Assembly (NCBI RefSeq): GCF_029962835.1
Contig: NC_080578.1
Span: 54,987,001-55,051,000, forward strand
Origin: Magnolia sinica
Lineage: Eukaryota > Streptophyta > Magnoliopsida > Magnoliales > Magnoliaceae
Length of the DNA stretch: 64,000 nucleotides
Direction of reading: 5' to 3'
Positions 10,711 to 23,300 of the stretch are shown here, piece after piece (within the stretch, counting starts at the first letter, position 1; each line of letters starts with the position of its first letter). Made by a program: the position numbers and the translations under genes. The notes beneath the pieces are model-generated. The model worked only from the letters and a program-made list of their open reading frames with translations. It had not been told where the DNA came from and made no database searches.

Positions 10711-10827
10711 TGGGTGGCAGACTCTCAGGGGTTTCAACTCCCGGTCAAGGGTTCGGGCACCCATAGGCGGTGAAATTCCACTAGCGTGAGTGTGTGGGGT
10801 GTGTGCGCTTGAGTATAAAAAAAAGAA
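10711..10827 (+). mobile_element. SINE with 16-bp target duplication
   Basis: The insert is 117 bp, contains an RNA polymerase III B-box-like word (gggttcgggcaccc) and ends in an A-rich tail. It is flanked by a perfect 16-bp direct repeat, aacatcatagttggct, at 10695-10710 and 10828-10843. The duplicated sequence belongs to foldback copy L, so the SINE is the later insertion. Its 5' part is short, so this may be a 5'-truncated copy. Confidence 0.85.
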
Positions 10828-11010
10828 AACATCATAGTTGGCTCCGGGAAGGTTTCAATGGTGGACATTTCCGTTATAACTGTTTCGTGTGGTGTCTCAC
10901 CTGAGTTCTGGATCTTCCTGTTTTTTGGTTTCCAGTTCTATTGTTGTCTTGAGAAACTAACGGACGGAGTGGATTTGAACGGGCATCTCTGTGGGCCCCA
11001 CATAACTTCG

Positions 11011-11324
11011 GACCACAGTAACTTCATGTGGAAGTCGCGTCCCACCTATTGGCTGACTCCGACGCGGTTCGGTTGTCTCTCTTCCCTTATTTAATTAAAT
11101 ATCTGTTTTAAACCTGTTCTCCTTATCGTTAATACCCCCTTCTCAGGGTTCAGTCCCTTATCGTAAACACCCCCTTCCCTTTTTCCCACTCTTTTTAATC
11201 TCTCTTATTCTCCGCTACCATTCCATGGTCTGCCATACACCATTACATGGAAGAGGCATGCGCGTTTTAGCCAAAAAGGTATTCCTATTCCCGTCTGGGC
11301 GCGCCGGGATTCGTGTCTGTACTG
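11011..11324 (+). promoter_or_regulatory. DET1: DET1 proximal promoter and 5' UTR region with upstream ATGs
   Basis: AT-rich DNA (ttatttaattaaatat, 11087-11103) is followed by a long pyrimidine-rich stretch (11105-11220) typical of plant 5' leaders. The transcription start cannot be read. Three ATGs precede the inferred start at 11325: 11225 and 11258 share a frame that stays open to 11479, overlapping the DET1 start out of frame; 11247 opens a 7-codon frame ending at a tag. If the leader includes them, initiation at DET1 would require leaky scanning or reinitiation. Confidence 0.55.
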
Positions 11325-11399
11325 ATGTTCAAGACCAATACCAACCTCACTGCCAGGATTTTTCACCGTCAGATTCTCACTCCCCGCCCCAGCACCAGT
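11325..11399 (+). CDS. DET1: DET1 exon 1
   Basis: Encodes the N-terminal 25 residues, including [10 protein letters not shown], which matches the DET1 N-terminus (VTARVFERQI in Arabidopsis). The start ATG at 11325 is chosen from this match. It ends agcaccagt before a gtacat donor, phase 0. Confidence 0.85.
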
Positions 11400-14300
11400 G
11401 TACATTCCTCTCTGATTCTCCCCCCTGTTGTTTGTATTGCATTTCTTTTTTTGCCTTGGGAGATTCATCGGTCGGGTGAAGTTGTTTTTGTCTTGGATTC
11501 TTTGAATTGAAATTGGGTTTGTTATGATCTTTGAAGGGAATGCTGTTTCTTTTTGGATGTGTAGTATTTTTCGTGCTTGTGCTGTTGCATATCGGTTTTT
11601 TGTCGTTTCATTCTTTGCTATTTGTTGGGTTGCTTTGTTTGAGGACTGGATTGGATTGGAAGATTTTAGAAGTTCTGCTAGATTTGTAGGGTCCACAGTT
11701 TCTACCGAGTTCTATGATTGTCCATCTTTTTCTTTTCTTTTTGTAAAATTTCAAAAATTTGTTTTTTCCCTCTTCTTTCTTTCTTTCTTTCTTTCTTCTT
11801 CTTTCGTTTTTCGTTTTTTGGGCATGTGGAGAATGAATTGATTTATTAGTGTGTGCAGAGCAAAATGTGTTGTTTAGATGCAATAAAATGCTGAGATTTA
11901 TGATGATGAGAGAAAGATGGGAATGCTGTTTGTAATTGATATTTGGAACTCTACGGGGAGTAATTTGGATGCAAGAAGTCTATCTATGATGACCAAATTA
12001 ACCTCATGGAGGTTGAAGTGATAAATTTTGAGGGCATAGATATCAATTTCCAAATACAAAAAGCAGTCTCACTGAGTATCATGTGATTCAAGTAGAAGAG
12101 GTAAGAGCAAGGTAACAAAGTCTATCATAGGGAAATTGCTAGACCCTTGCTCTTGGAAAGGGGCCTCTATTAGTGGATTTTGATGGAAGACAAGTCTCAC
12201 AAATCCGTTGGCTGAAAGACTCATTTTGGAATGTAGAATTAGAAGAGATCTAACTAATGTGCAGAGAGAGGGGGGAGTTTGTAAGGTCTTTGAAGGCTGG
12301 CAGCTTCAGTTCATTTGTTGAAGTTACGAGCATGGCTCGCATTTGCAATTTGCATGTGTTACATTCTTTTTGCAGTGTGTATGTTTTACATGCTTATCCA
12401 GGTAATTGAAAAGCATATAAAAGAAGGGAATGCTGCCTTCAAAAATGTTTGTGTGTTTGTTAAGTACCCGATTTCTCTTTAAGGGCACAAATCAAAGCTA
12501 AAAGCCTAAAATCATATTGAAATATATGACCGGTGCCTCTAGCTATGATTATCTCAATAGAACCCCAAAAGCTTATGAGGTACAGCCCTGAGCTTTTATG
12601 ATAGTACACTTTGTGTACATTAACGCTTCTAAATCTTCCTGGCCATGTTGCTAGTTTTTCATCTGTGGTTTCTCCCCAATACAAATCACACATTGCTTGT
12701 AACAAACACAAGAGTTTGGTTTCTCTGTTCTCCAATACCTTTCTACAAATACAAGGGTTTTGATTCCTCATCTCTTTGAGGGCTCTTAACATTCAAACTG
12801 CTAAGAATTCATGTGACACTAGAAGCAAATCATGCGATGCTCAGGTGCACATGCGAAAAGATACTCAGCATGTGCCAATGTAGCAAGTTTGTGCAACACG
12901 CAACTCATTCAGCAAGTGACCCCCGCTATGTACGTGTCATGGCCCAAGATCAGGATGATCTAATGTTGGTCAGATTTGTAAGAGAGGAATGTCATTTTCT
13001 CCATTTATGTGAGATGAAGAGAGTATCTTTGTGCGCACTTAATGCTTTGATGTTGCATGCCTATAGGATCTGGGCCATTCATGGGTCAAAACTCCTAACA
13101 TGCATTGGCCCAAAATTCAAGCAAGCCACTCATTAGTTGGGTGTAGATCTCTGTACCGTGTTGGTACATGTGCCAATACCACTAGAATTCCTTTCTAGCA
13201 GTCCACCTGATCACCAAATAGAATCGCCTTTATGTGTCCCATTCAGTTACCACCTTTAAGGTGAGAGATTCTGGTTATATTTGCATTTTTTTTAAAAGAT
13301 AAAAGAGTAGGTGAAATAGAATTGGAAAAGAAGAAAGTGGAGAGCTTCCATGTAGGCGGACCCGTGTCTAAAGGACTTTACCTTAATATCTTATATAGCT
13401 TTGCTGGAAAGGTCCTGATGTAGAATGATGCAAATCCAGCTATGTGACTGAGATCTAATATAAAATCAAAGGTATATATAAAAATCACCAAGCTAAGTGC
13501 GATGCACACGCAAACAATGAGAAGCCCAAGAGATGACGGGTATGATTCGAGACAAAATCACAGTCATCAGCCCTTTGGCCAAACAAAATACTCGGAAAAT
13601 AGGGCCGAAGGAAGATAAAGATCTTCCAACTAGCATAGGAATAATCCGGTTTTAATAGGTGAAAGTTTGAGATACATGCATGAGTTGGGTCCGATAATAA
13701 TGGAAGATAGTTGAGGTGACCCTTACGATCAAGAAAAAATGAAAAATAAGATCCAATTAAGGACAATGAAAGATAAAATCTTACCTTAGGATTTGAAGAT
13801 TCAAAGGGATCTACCACCTACAATCCATCAAGCATGAAGTGGAAGAGGAAGGATCTTAGGGACGAAGGATAGAGTGACTTTACACCCTCTAGGCTTCTAT
13901 CCAAAAATCTAGCCTTCATAACGATGAAGGAAGAAGAAAAGAACTCTCACGAGGCCTCCTCAGAATTTTCTCCAAATTCACAATTAGGGTTGGTCGTCCC
14001 TTGCCCTCGTGCTTTATTTTATAGTAAAAATTTATTGAAATGACAATTCTACTCCTTTAGTAATAAAAGCAAAATACCCATTATGTCCTAAAAAGTAAAA
14101 AGCTTAATCTAACCTCTCAAAATATCTTATGTAGCAAATAAATGTCTATTGTTCAATCACAAACTAAAATGTCCATATCATCAAGTAACATAAAAGAACT
14201 AACTGACAAAATGGTCCAACATAATCCAACCATCGGATGGCCCCATGATGGGACACAAGACGATCCAATGGATGGACAATCATGTAGACCATGATCAACG

Positions 14301-17300
14301 GTGAGATGATCTCTAAATATGATCCATGCCATCCATGCTTTTCTAATAATCGTCGATGACCACTGGTGATCACCATTAGTCGCCTAGCCAAAGTGAAACT
14401 GTTGATGTAGCCTGTCGATGCCTACGTCTCTGATATGTATGGAGTGGTGGAGTGATGTCCGCATCAGTTCTCCCCGGGTGGGAAGAATTCGCCTCAGGCG
14501 AATAAAGCTCCGGTACTGCTCGAGAATATTTGGATCTATCTGCTGTAGTTCAGTCTCTGTAACCCAAGTGCTGTCAGATGTAGGTCGATTCTTCCATTTG
14601 ATTAGAAACTTCTGATATCCACCATGGCGAGTGGAAACCACTTGCTCATCCAAAATCGTCTCTACTTTCTCCTTTTGTTTCGGTGCTAATGGAATATGTG
14701 GTAGAGGCTGGGAATGTGGGTTAGAATGGGGATAATGGGGCTAAGAATCATAGTGGGGATATGAGACAAGGTGAGGGTCAATAAGGGAATTGAAGTGAGG
14801 ATTTGGGCAAGGCACCAAATCTTCCACATTACACGAACTGATACCCATGTCCAATGAAAGATCTATCATGTAAGCATTGGGACCTATTCTCTTAAGGATT
14901 TTGTAAGGTCCTGCACTGCGTGCTTGTAATTTCTTAATGGTACCTGAAGGAAACTGTTCGGGGCTAAGTTTGATCATCACATAGTCACCGACATCGAACT
15001 CACACTGTATGCGATGTGAATCAACATATAGTTTGTAATTTTCATTACTCGCATTGATCCTACGTCTAATCTTAGCATGCAACTCATGAATGAAATGAGG
15101 AAATGATGATGCTAACTCAGAAGGATGACGAGATACTGACATGGGAATAAGATCTACAGGCTTCCTAGGTGTGTAGCTATCGACGACCTCGAATGGACTC
15201 ATGCCTATAGACCTATTGATTGATGAATTATATGCAAACTCTACCACGAATAAGACTACATCCCATGTCCTAGTGTGCTCACCTACCAGACACCGCAACA
15301 AATTCCCCAAACTACGATTCATGACCTCTCTCTGCCCATCAGTCTGTGGATGATAGGCTAACGAAAACAAGAGTCGTGTGCCCATAATGTGCCATAGTGT
15401 CTTCCAAAAGTAATTGATAAACTTTACATCCCGGTCAGACACTATGGTCGTAGACAACCCACGTAAATGAACGACCTCGTCAAAAAAAATCTTGGCAACA
15501 TGAGAGGCGTTAGACGTTTTTAAGCATGGAATGAAATGGGCCATCTTTGAAAATCGGTCACACTTCCTGATAGTCCGTGGTAGTCTGAGCATGAAATCCA
15601 TACTAAGGGCCTGTTTGGCCGGGCAGATTGGAAGATAGATCCCGGGATTGGCCAGGCGTGCCAAACAAACACGGGATCCTGATCTCGGGATATAGCAATC
15701 CCATGGATCTTAAGACAATCCACTGACATCATCATCATTACCTTTAAATCCCATCCGGGCAGATTGGAAGATAGATCCCGGGATTGGCCAGGCGTGCCAA
15801 ACAGACACGGGATCCTGATCTCGGGATATAGCAATCCCATGGATCTTAAGACAATCCACTGACATCATCATCATTACCTTTAAATCCCATCCAATCCCCT
15901 CTAATCCCTTCAAAATTTCCTGGGACGTGTTTGGTTCGAGGGATTGAAAGGGATTGGAAGGTTTAATCCCGAGATTGGCCGAGTGTGCCAAACAAACCCG
16001 ATATAACAATCCCGGGATATAGCAATCCCATAGATCTTGCACCAATCCACTGACGCAGCTATCATTACCTTGAAATCTGTGCAATCCACTCTCTCTAATA
16101 CCATCCAATCCCATCCAATCTGCCCGGCCAAATAGGCCCTAATGTCTTGCCACGGAGCATGTGGTACTGACAAATGTGTATATAATCATGTGTTCAGCTT
16201 CTTCTACTTTGCCAGGTGATAAGTACGACATCGCCCTGATCCTAGCCACGTCTTGCTTGAGACTTGGCCAATAGAAACGATCCTCCACAAGGGCGATGGT
16301 TTTGTCACGACCAAAATGACCTACGATCCCTCTCGCATGTAACTCCCAAACTAAAAAATCTTGGAGGGAAGTGCGAGGTATACAGAGCCTATCGCCTCTA
16401 AACAAATACCCACCACTCAAGGCAAACCTTTGATCGCTCCCAATTTGTCCCTCCACAAGGGACGCGTACAGGGCTCCAAAGTCTGGACACGACAGGTACT
16501 CTCTCATACGCTCAAACCCCATAACCTCTACGTGCATGGATTGGAGCGTTGCTACCTTCCGACTAAGGCCATCTGCGGGTTTGTTCTCGACTCCAACCTT
16601 ATGCTTGAGCATAAATGTGTACTCTTGAAGAATTTAACCCATTTAGCATGATTGGGGTTCAACTTCTTCTGAGAGCCAAGATAACGCAAAGCCTCATGAT
16701 TAGAAAACAAGACTAATTTTTGCGATAATAGATAGTGTCGCCAATGCCGCAAGGATTTCACTACCGCATAGAACTCTTTGTCATAGGTGGAATAACGTTG
16801 CCTTGTATTTTTTAACTTCTCACTGAAAAATGCAACGGGATGTCCCTCTTGACTGAGCACACCACCTTTACCCACTCTAGAGGCGTCATAAGCAACTTCA
16901 AAGACTTTAGAAAAGTCGGGAAGTTGCATGACAAGAGCCTCTGTCATCTTGCCCTTGATCTCCTTGAATGCCCTAGAGGCAGCTTTGGTCCATTTAAACT
17001 CTCATTTTTTTATGCAGTTCATAATGGGAGCCATAATGGGGTTGAATCCTCCAATGAACCATCTAGGAAAAGTCGCTAAGCCATGAAAGCTACGGACTTC
17101 GTGAATATTCTGCGGTTCAAGCCATTCCACTATTGCCCTGATTTTCTCAGGATCGGCAGACTTGCCATCTCTAGACACAACAAACCCTAAGAAGATAACC
17201 CTATCAGACATGAACGTGCACTTCTTAAGGTTTGCACACAACTTCTCAGCCCTTAAAATCCCACAGACTTGCCTTAAGTCGTTGAGATGCATTTCCTTAG

Positions 17301-20300
17301 TAGAACTATAGATGAGAATATCGTCGAAATATACTACTAGGAACTTTCCAATGAAAGGTCTCAACACTTGGGTTATCACTTGCATAAATGTACTCGGGGC
17401 ATTAGTCAAGCCAAAAGGCATGACTAGCCACTCATACAACCCGTCCTTCGTCTTGAAGGCTGTCTTCTACTCATCACCTGGGCGAATGCGGATTTGGTAG
17501 CCACGTTTAGAGCCATGCAGATACAATTTAAAGTGATTGATGCGAATTTCACAAGCAATCGAGTAAAGCGCTAATTACCCCAAAAACAACTACTTAAGGA
17601 AAGATTAGCACAAAAATTCCAAGGTCGTTACAATACTTGTCACGCCCTGAAATTCGGGGGTCGAGCATAACTCAGCTCCCGAGTTCCAAAACATCACTTA
17701 TGCAACATATTTAATGATGAATGTATGTTGACTGTATTAGTGCATAAAACATGGAATAGATTAAGCCAAAACACAAATATGATTCAGGGATAAGTATGTG
17801 AACCATGTATGGACGCTACTGCTTGAATCTAGGGTACCGAACTTACCAGTGATATCCTATTAACTATGGTACTTGATCCGCTAAGACTCATGAGCCGGAC
17901 ATGGTGGTATGGGACACCGTGGTCGAGCTGTCGACCTACGCTGGGGTGACGAGCCTCCCCGTAGTGACCAGTGAGCAACTAAACTCGTGAGCCGATTATG
18001 GTGGTATGGGACACTATATTCGTGCTGTCGGCCTACATTGATTGGTGACGAGCCCTTTGTAGTGACCTCGAGTATACCTGGATACCGCAAGGAGGTGACG
18101 AGCCGATCTGTGGTAGTAAATGCATGAAAGGCGTGCATTGATTGGTGATGAGCCCTTTGTTACGACCTCAAATATATGATCGTATGAGATGTCTAGGATT
18201 GACGACCCTAGTATGGATCACTGTTTGGATGGTGATATGAAGAAGGTATCTTAGCTTCCCAATCCTGTTGTAGAACGATTCAAAGTGAAGGTTCAAAGAT
18301 AAAGAAGAACAAGGAAGAATCCAAGGTGATTCACCAACTTATCTCTCTTTTCCACTCTCTTTCCAAGCTAGGGTTAGAGAAAATCGTATGGAAAAGAGAG
18401 CTAGGGTTTAAGGACTATAAATAGGCCTATTCTTGACGAAAATAACCCCAGGGACAAGGTATACTTAGGTTATAACCAAAGTAAGCCTTTCTCGATTCAA
18501 CGAAGCACTTTTGATGGGCCTATAACCACAAAAGGTCGGACTTAAGCTCACTGACCATGGATCTAGGTCAGGCTGAGTTTTCGTACTGACCGGCTCTTCA
18601 GATCAGCCGTGGCGGACCACACTCAATTCAACGGTCACGGAAACTCGATCAGGTCCACAAGCACTAGGATATGCCTGGGCCAACTATCCTGATCAGAGGG
18701 TGAAATTGGGTAAGAATCCAACGGTCAGATAGCTTAAAAGCGTCGCGCAAGCGACACGACTCAGATTTCAATAAAAGCTTAATAAATGCCAACCGTTCTC
18801 TTCACTCCGAACTCAATCAAATCGACCCAGAACATCGGATCGACTTGATTTTCGAGGTGAAGATCAAGCCCAACTCGGTGACCGCAACAGCCTAAGATCA
18901 TCGCCATCGGACTTTCGACGCGCGGTCCAGGTCCGATCCAGATCTTCCAAAAATTCCCCAGAACAACTGGATTTAGCGATGGATCCCAGATTTCAGAGTA
19001 ACGTAGCGCTCACTGATCGACACGTTTAGAGCCATGCAGATACAATTTAAAGTGATTGATGCGAATTTCACAAGCAATCGAGTAAAGCGCTAATTACTCC
19101 AAAAACAACTACTTAAGGAAAGATTAACACAAAAATTCCAAGGTCGTTACACATTCTGCTGGGTTCATCCGATAGTGGGGAAGGTTCGGTAGAGTGGCCC
19201 CTAGTATGAGATCAATGGCATGCTGAATGTCTCGCATTGGTGGGAGTGCATCCGGTAAATCCTCAGGGAAAACATCCCTGAACTCATCTAACAATGGACT
19301 GGCCTCCTGTGGCCTCTCTACGTCGACCTCTGGGGTGGCCTCTTTGGCCACTAGGGCGTACACCTCAGAACTAGTCGTAGTCTCCCGCTCAAATTCTCTA
19401 ACGGTAATAACGTGAAGAGACTTAGATTGTGAATTCGTGCCCTCCTTTGGCCCATTTGATCGTCCTTCATTCTTCTTCTCACTTGGGCCCTTAGGGGGCA
19501 AGGGGACCAATACAATCTTCTTGCCTTGGTGGACAAAGGTACATACATTTGAGCGACCCGGGATTGTAACATCACGGTAAAAAAGCCAAGGTCAGCCCAA
19601 AATGATGTGTCCAATATCCATAGGCATGACGTCACACCACAATGAGTCAGTGTACAGGTCAAACTGAATAGGCACAAAACATTGTTGGGTGACTGCCACC
19701 GAGGTCGCATCGACCCAAGACATCTTAAAAGGTTGAGGGTGGGGTTTGGGCTTCAACCCCAGTCACTCTACGGCTCCAGTGGAGACAACATTTGAACAAC
19801 TACCACTGTCTACTATCACCTTACAAGCCTTATTCCCACATTTTGCATAGGTGAAAAAAATCGTAGTTCGACGCCAATCATCGTTAACTTTAGGACATGC
19901 TATGGTGCAACGGACTACAACCAACTGCGTGTCCTCTCCCTCATCATAATCCTCATCACTAGGGACCGTCTCAGGCCGGTACACCACTTCTTCCTGATCA
20001 CCCTAATCCCCATCCTCTTCACACTCGTCAAGGAGAAGGGTCTTACCCTTTGGGCATTGACTTACAAAATACCCGAATCCTTGACAGTTATAACACTGTA
20101 TGGAGTCATTACCCCTAGAGCTAGGACCAGCTATGCCCTTTCCTTTCACATCTCTAGGGTTAGGCTGATACCCCTGGGTTTTGGTTTGGTTCCCTAAATT
20201 GGACTTGTTGGCCTGGGTATTAGTCCTGGCAGAAGAAGTATGGGAATCAAACCTCCCTCCATACTATGGTCGGGAATGCAACTCAATCTCCTGGGCCGCC

Positions 20301-23300
20301 TGATACTCTAGGGTAGTAATTTGGCAGAGATGGAAACCTTGTCTTATTTCTGATCGGAGGCCCATTCGAAAACGAGACAGTATGCTTAATGGGTTCTCCT
20401 CACTTTCACACCGCATCATAAACTCCTCAAATTTAGCGATGTAATCAGCCATAGACATGGTCCCTTGATGTAGGGAAACCTATTGGTCCATCAGCCTCTG
20501 ACGGTATGTATAGGGTACAACCTTCTCCTTTAAGATCTCCTTCATCTCTCCCCAATGAGTCACGGGAGCCTATCCTGCCCTTTTCATCCGCCTCTCCGTG
20601 ATTGTCCAGAACATTTTGGCTTGCCCCTGTAGCTTCATCTTTGCAAACCTCACCCGCCGGTCGTCGGACATATCATACCACGCAAAATAGTGGTCCATGC
20701 CTGCCATCCAGTCGATGAAGGCTTTTGAGTTAAGGTGACCATCGAAGCTATGGGCCTCAATTTTCACCCTCTTTATGATCCGCTCATCTGGTTCATGATG
20801 GTCAAGTTGATCCACGGGTGGGAGTGGAACTTGATGAACCACATTCCTCTCACGTGCGCCGCCATTACCTTGGCGAACCACATTATGACCAATGCGTGCG
20901 TCGACTTGATCACCCGCCTGTGAATGGGCATCGTCCCCAGTGTTAGGTTTTGCCTGATGGGGCACTTCTACCGCAGTGACTCGATCCGCCAATGCAATAA
21001 TCTGCTCTGCTGTGGCCTTGTTGTGGGCTTCGATCTTGTCAAGGCGTCCCATAACCAGTTTAAGGGTTTCATTTAATTGCTCTAGACTCATGGTCCCGTT
21101 TAGTCCAATGCTACGGCTGGATCTAGTGGGCATATAAGATTAGGGACCTAGAATGCACCTGTGACTTCTAGACAACAATTGAGGACACGAATTTGAAAAT
21201 CACAATCGCACGATCGGTAGAAACGGCACAAAATCAGCAACTAGGCAGAGGAAAATTCTGCAAGTTGCAGAAATTCAGCTGCATGTAGAAAGTTCAACAA
21301 TGTGCAGAATCTTCTGCAATACATAGAAAATTCAGCAAATTGCATAATTTTCTGTTGTACACAGAAATACTCAGCAGCATGCAGAAACATCCAGTTCGCA
21401 CCCCAATTTCTGATTGTGAGGGAAATTCCAGGTATGTATAGACAATCAGATTTGCGCCAGATTTCAGATTTGCACAAAATTTTCAGATTGCAATAAGATT
21501 CAGATTGCGCAGGAATTCAATTTTGCACAGAATTTTCAGATTGCAATAAAATTCAGATTTGCGCAACAATTCAAATTTGCACAAAAATTTCAGATTGAAA
21601 TAAAATTCAGATTCACGTGGTAATTCAAATTTGCATAGAATTTTCAGATTGCAATAAAATTCAGATTTGTGCAGGAATTCAAATATGCACAAAATTTTAG
21701 ATTGCAATAAAATTCAGATTTGCGCAGTAAATTCCAATAAAGTGCTGCAACTTCAGATATTATAATGCAAGACTCGATTGGATATGATGCATATGCTGAA
21801 TTTTATGTTTATGCATGAAACTTGACACAACCTATTCTAGATGAATATAATCGAACATATGATATGTGTGAAAAGGACTCCTATGCTAAACGTAGCTTTG
21901 ATACCAAAATTTGATGTAGAATGATGCAAATCCCGCTATGTAACTGAAATCTAATATAAAATCAAAGGTATATATAAAAATCACAAAGCTAAGCGTGATG
22001 TACATGCAAACAACGTGAAGCCCAAGAGATGACGGGTATTATTGGAGACCAGATCACAGTCATCAACCCTTTGTCCAAACAAAATGCTCGGAAAATAGGG
22101 CCGAAGGAATATAAAGATCTTCCAACTAGCATAGGAATAATCCGGGTTCAATAGGTGAAAGTTTGAAATCCATGCATGAGTTGGGTACGATAAAAATGGA
22201 AGATGGTTGAGGTGGCCCTTATGATCAAGTAAAATAAGATCCAAGTGAGGACAATGAAAGATAAAATCTTACATTTTGATTTGAAGATTCAAAGGGATCT
22301 ACTACTTACGATCCATCAAGCATGAAGTGGAAGAGGAAGGATCTTATGGACGAAGGATAGAGTGACTTTACACCCTCTAGGCTTCTATTTAAAGATATAG
22401 CCTTCACAACGATGAAGGAAGAAGAAATGAACTCTCACGAGGCCTCCTCAGAATTTTCTCCAAATTCACAATTAGGGTTGGTTGTCCCCTGCCCTCTTGC
22501 TTTATTTTATAGAAAAAAATTTGTTGAAATGACAATTCTACCCTTTAGTAACAAAAACAAAATACCCATTATGTCCTAAAAAGTAAAAAGTCTAATCTAC
22601 CCTCCCAAAATATCTTATGTAGCAAATAAATGTCCACTGTCCAATCACAAACTAAAATGTCCATATCATCAAGTAACATAAAAGAACTAATTGACAAAAT
22701 GGTCCAACATAATCCAACCATCGGATGGCCCCATAATGGGACACAAGATGATCCAATGGATGGACAATCATGTAGACCATGATCAACGGTGATGTAGGAC
22801 ATGAAAGTTAAACGTGATATGCAAGATTTCAGGCTTTAGATCATACTAATTTAGAAACAATCACAAAAATTCCACATCCCACATAAGATCAAGCATTTAA
22901 CGAGGGGAATCTGTGAGGGTCCAAGCCTACACATGTTAGGGCTGGTTCAATTAAAAATTATAGACCAAATAATGCTTAAAGGAGAGTAGATTCATCCACT
23001 CTTGCAAAGGATTATTCCCCAATCCAAGGGATTCACATGTTTCAATTCGAGAAAGCCTAGGGTTTGCAAAAGTGGAATAAAACTTGGAATTTAGGAATTT
23101 TCAGGGTTAAGAGTTAGGGATTTAAGGCGAGAGAGGAGAGGATTAGAGGAGAGAGAGAACCTGAAAATAGTCCACACGTGTGGACAACAATCTGACCCAA
23201 ACGCACGTGCGTGGGATCCCGCCCGCACGTGTGTGGGGCCCACGAACCCAAAAAGGGACAACTTGGGGTTGGTCGGCCAGGGGTGGGCCACCCACACACC

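Larger units (their letters stand above)
10280..11010. mobile_element. Foldback-family sequence, copy L, next to the DET1 promoter
   Basis: Contains repeated inverted words (ctgaacggtccatgtgat, tgaacggttc), the central ggaaggtttcaatggtgg and a right-hand gtggatttgaacgggcat...gtgggcccc end. It is split by a SINE and a GT/AT/AC palindrome. The left end is not sharply defined. Confidence 0.5.

Noticed and set aside
12460..13136. Two open frames of about 110 codons in DET1 intron 1.
   Set aside because: No family motif, and no splice or start context that supports a nested gene.
17502..19152. Interpretation as a TRIM element with 131-bp LTRs.
   Set aside because: The repeat edges do not start and end as TG...CA, the flanking 5-mers differ and the pol sequence at the site is deleted rather than interrupted cleanly.
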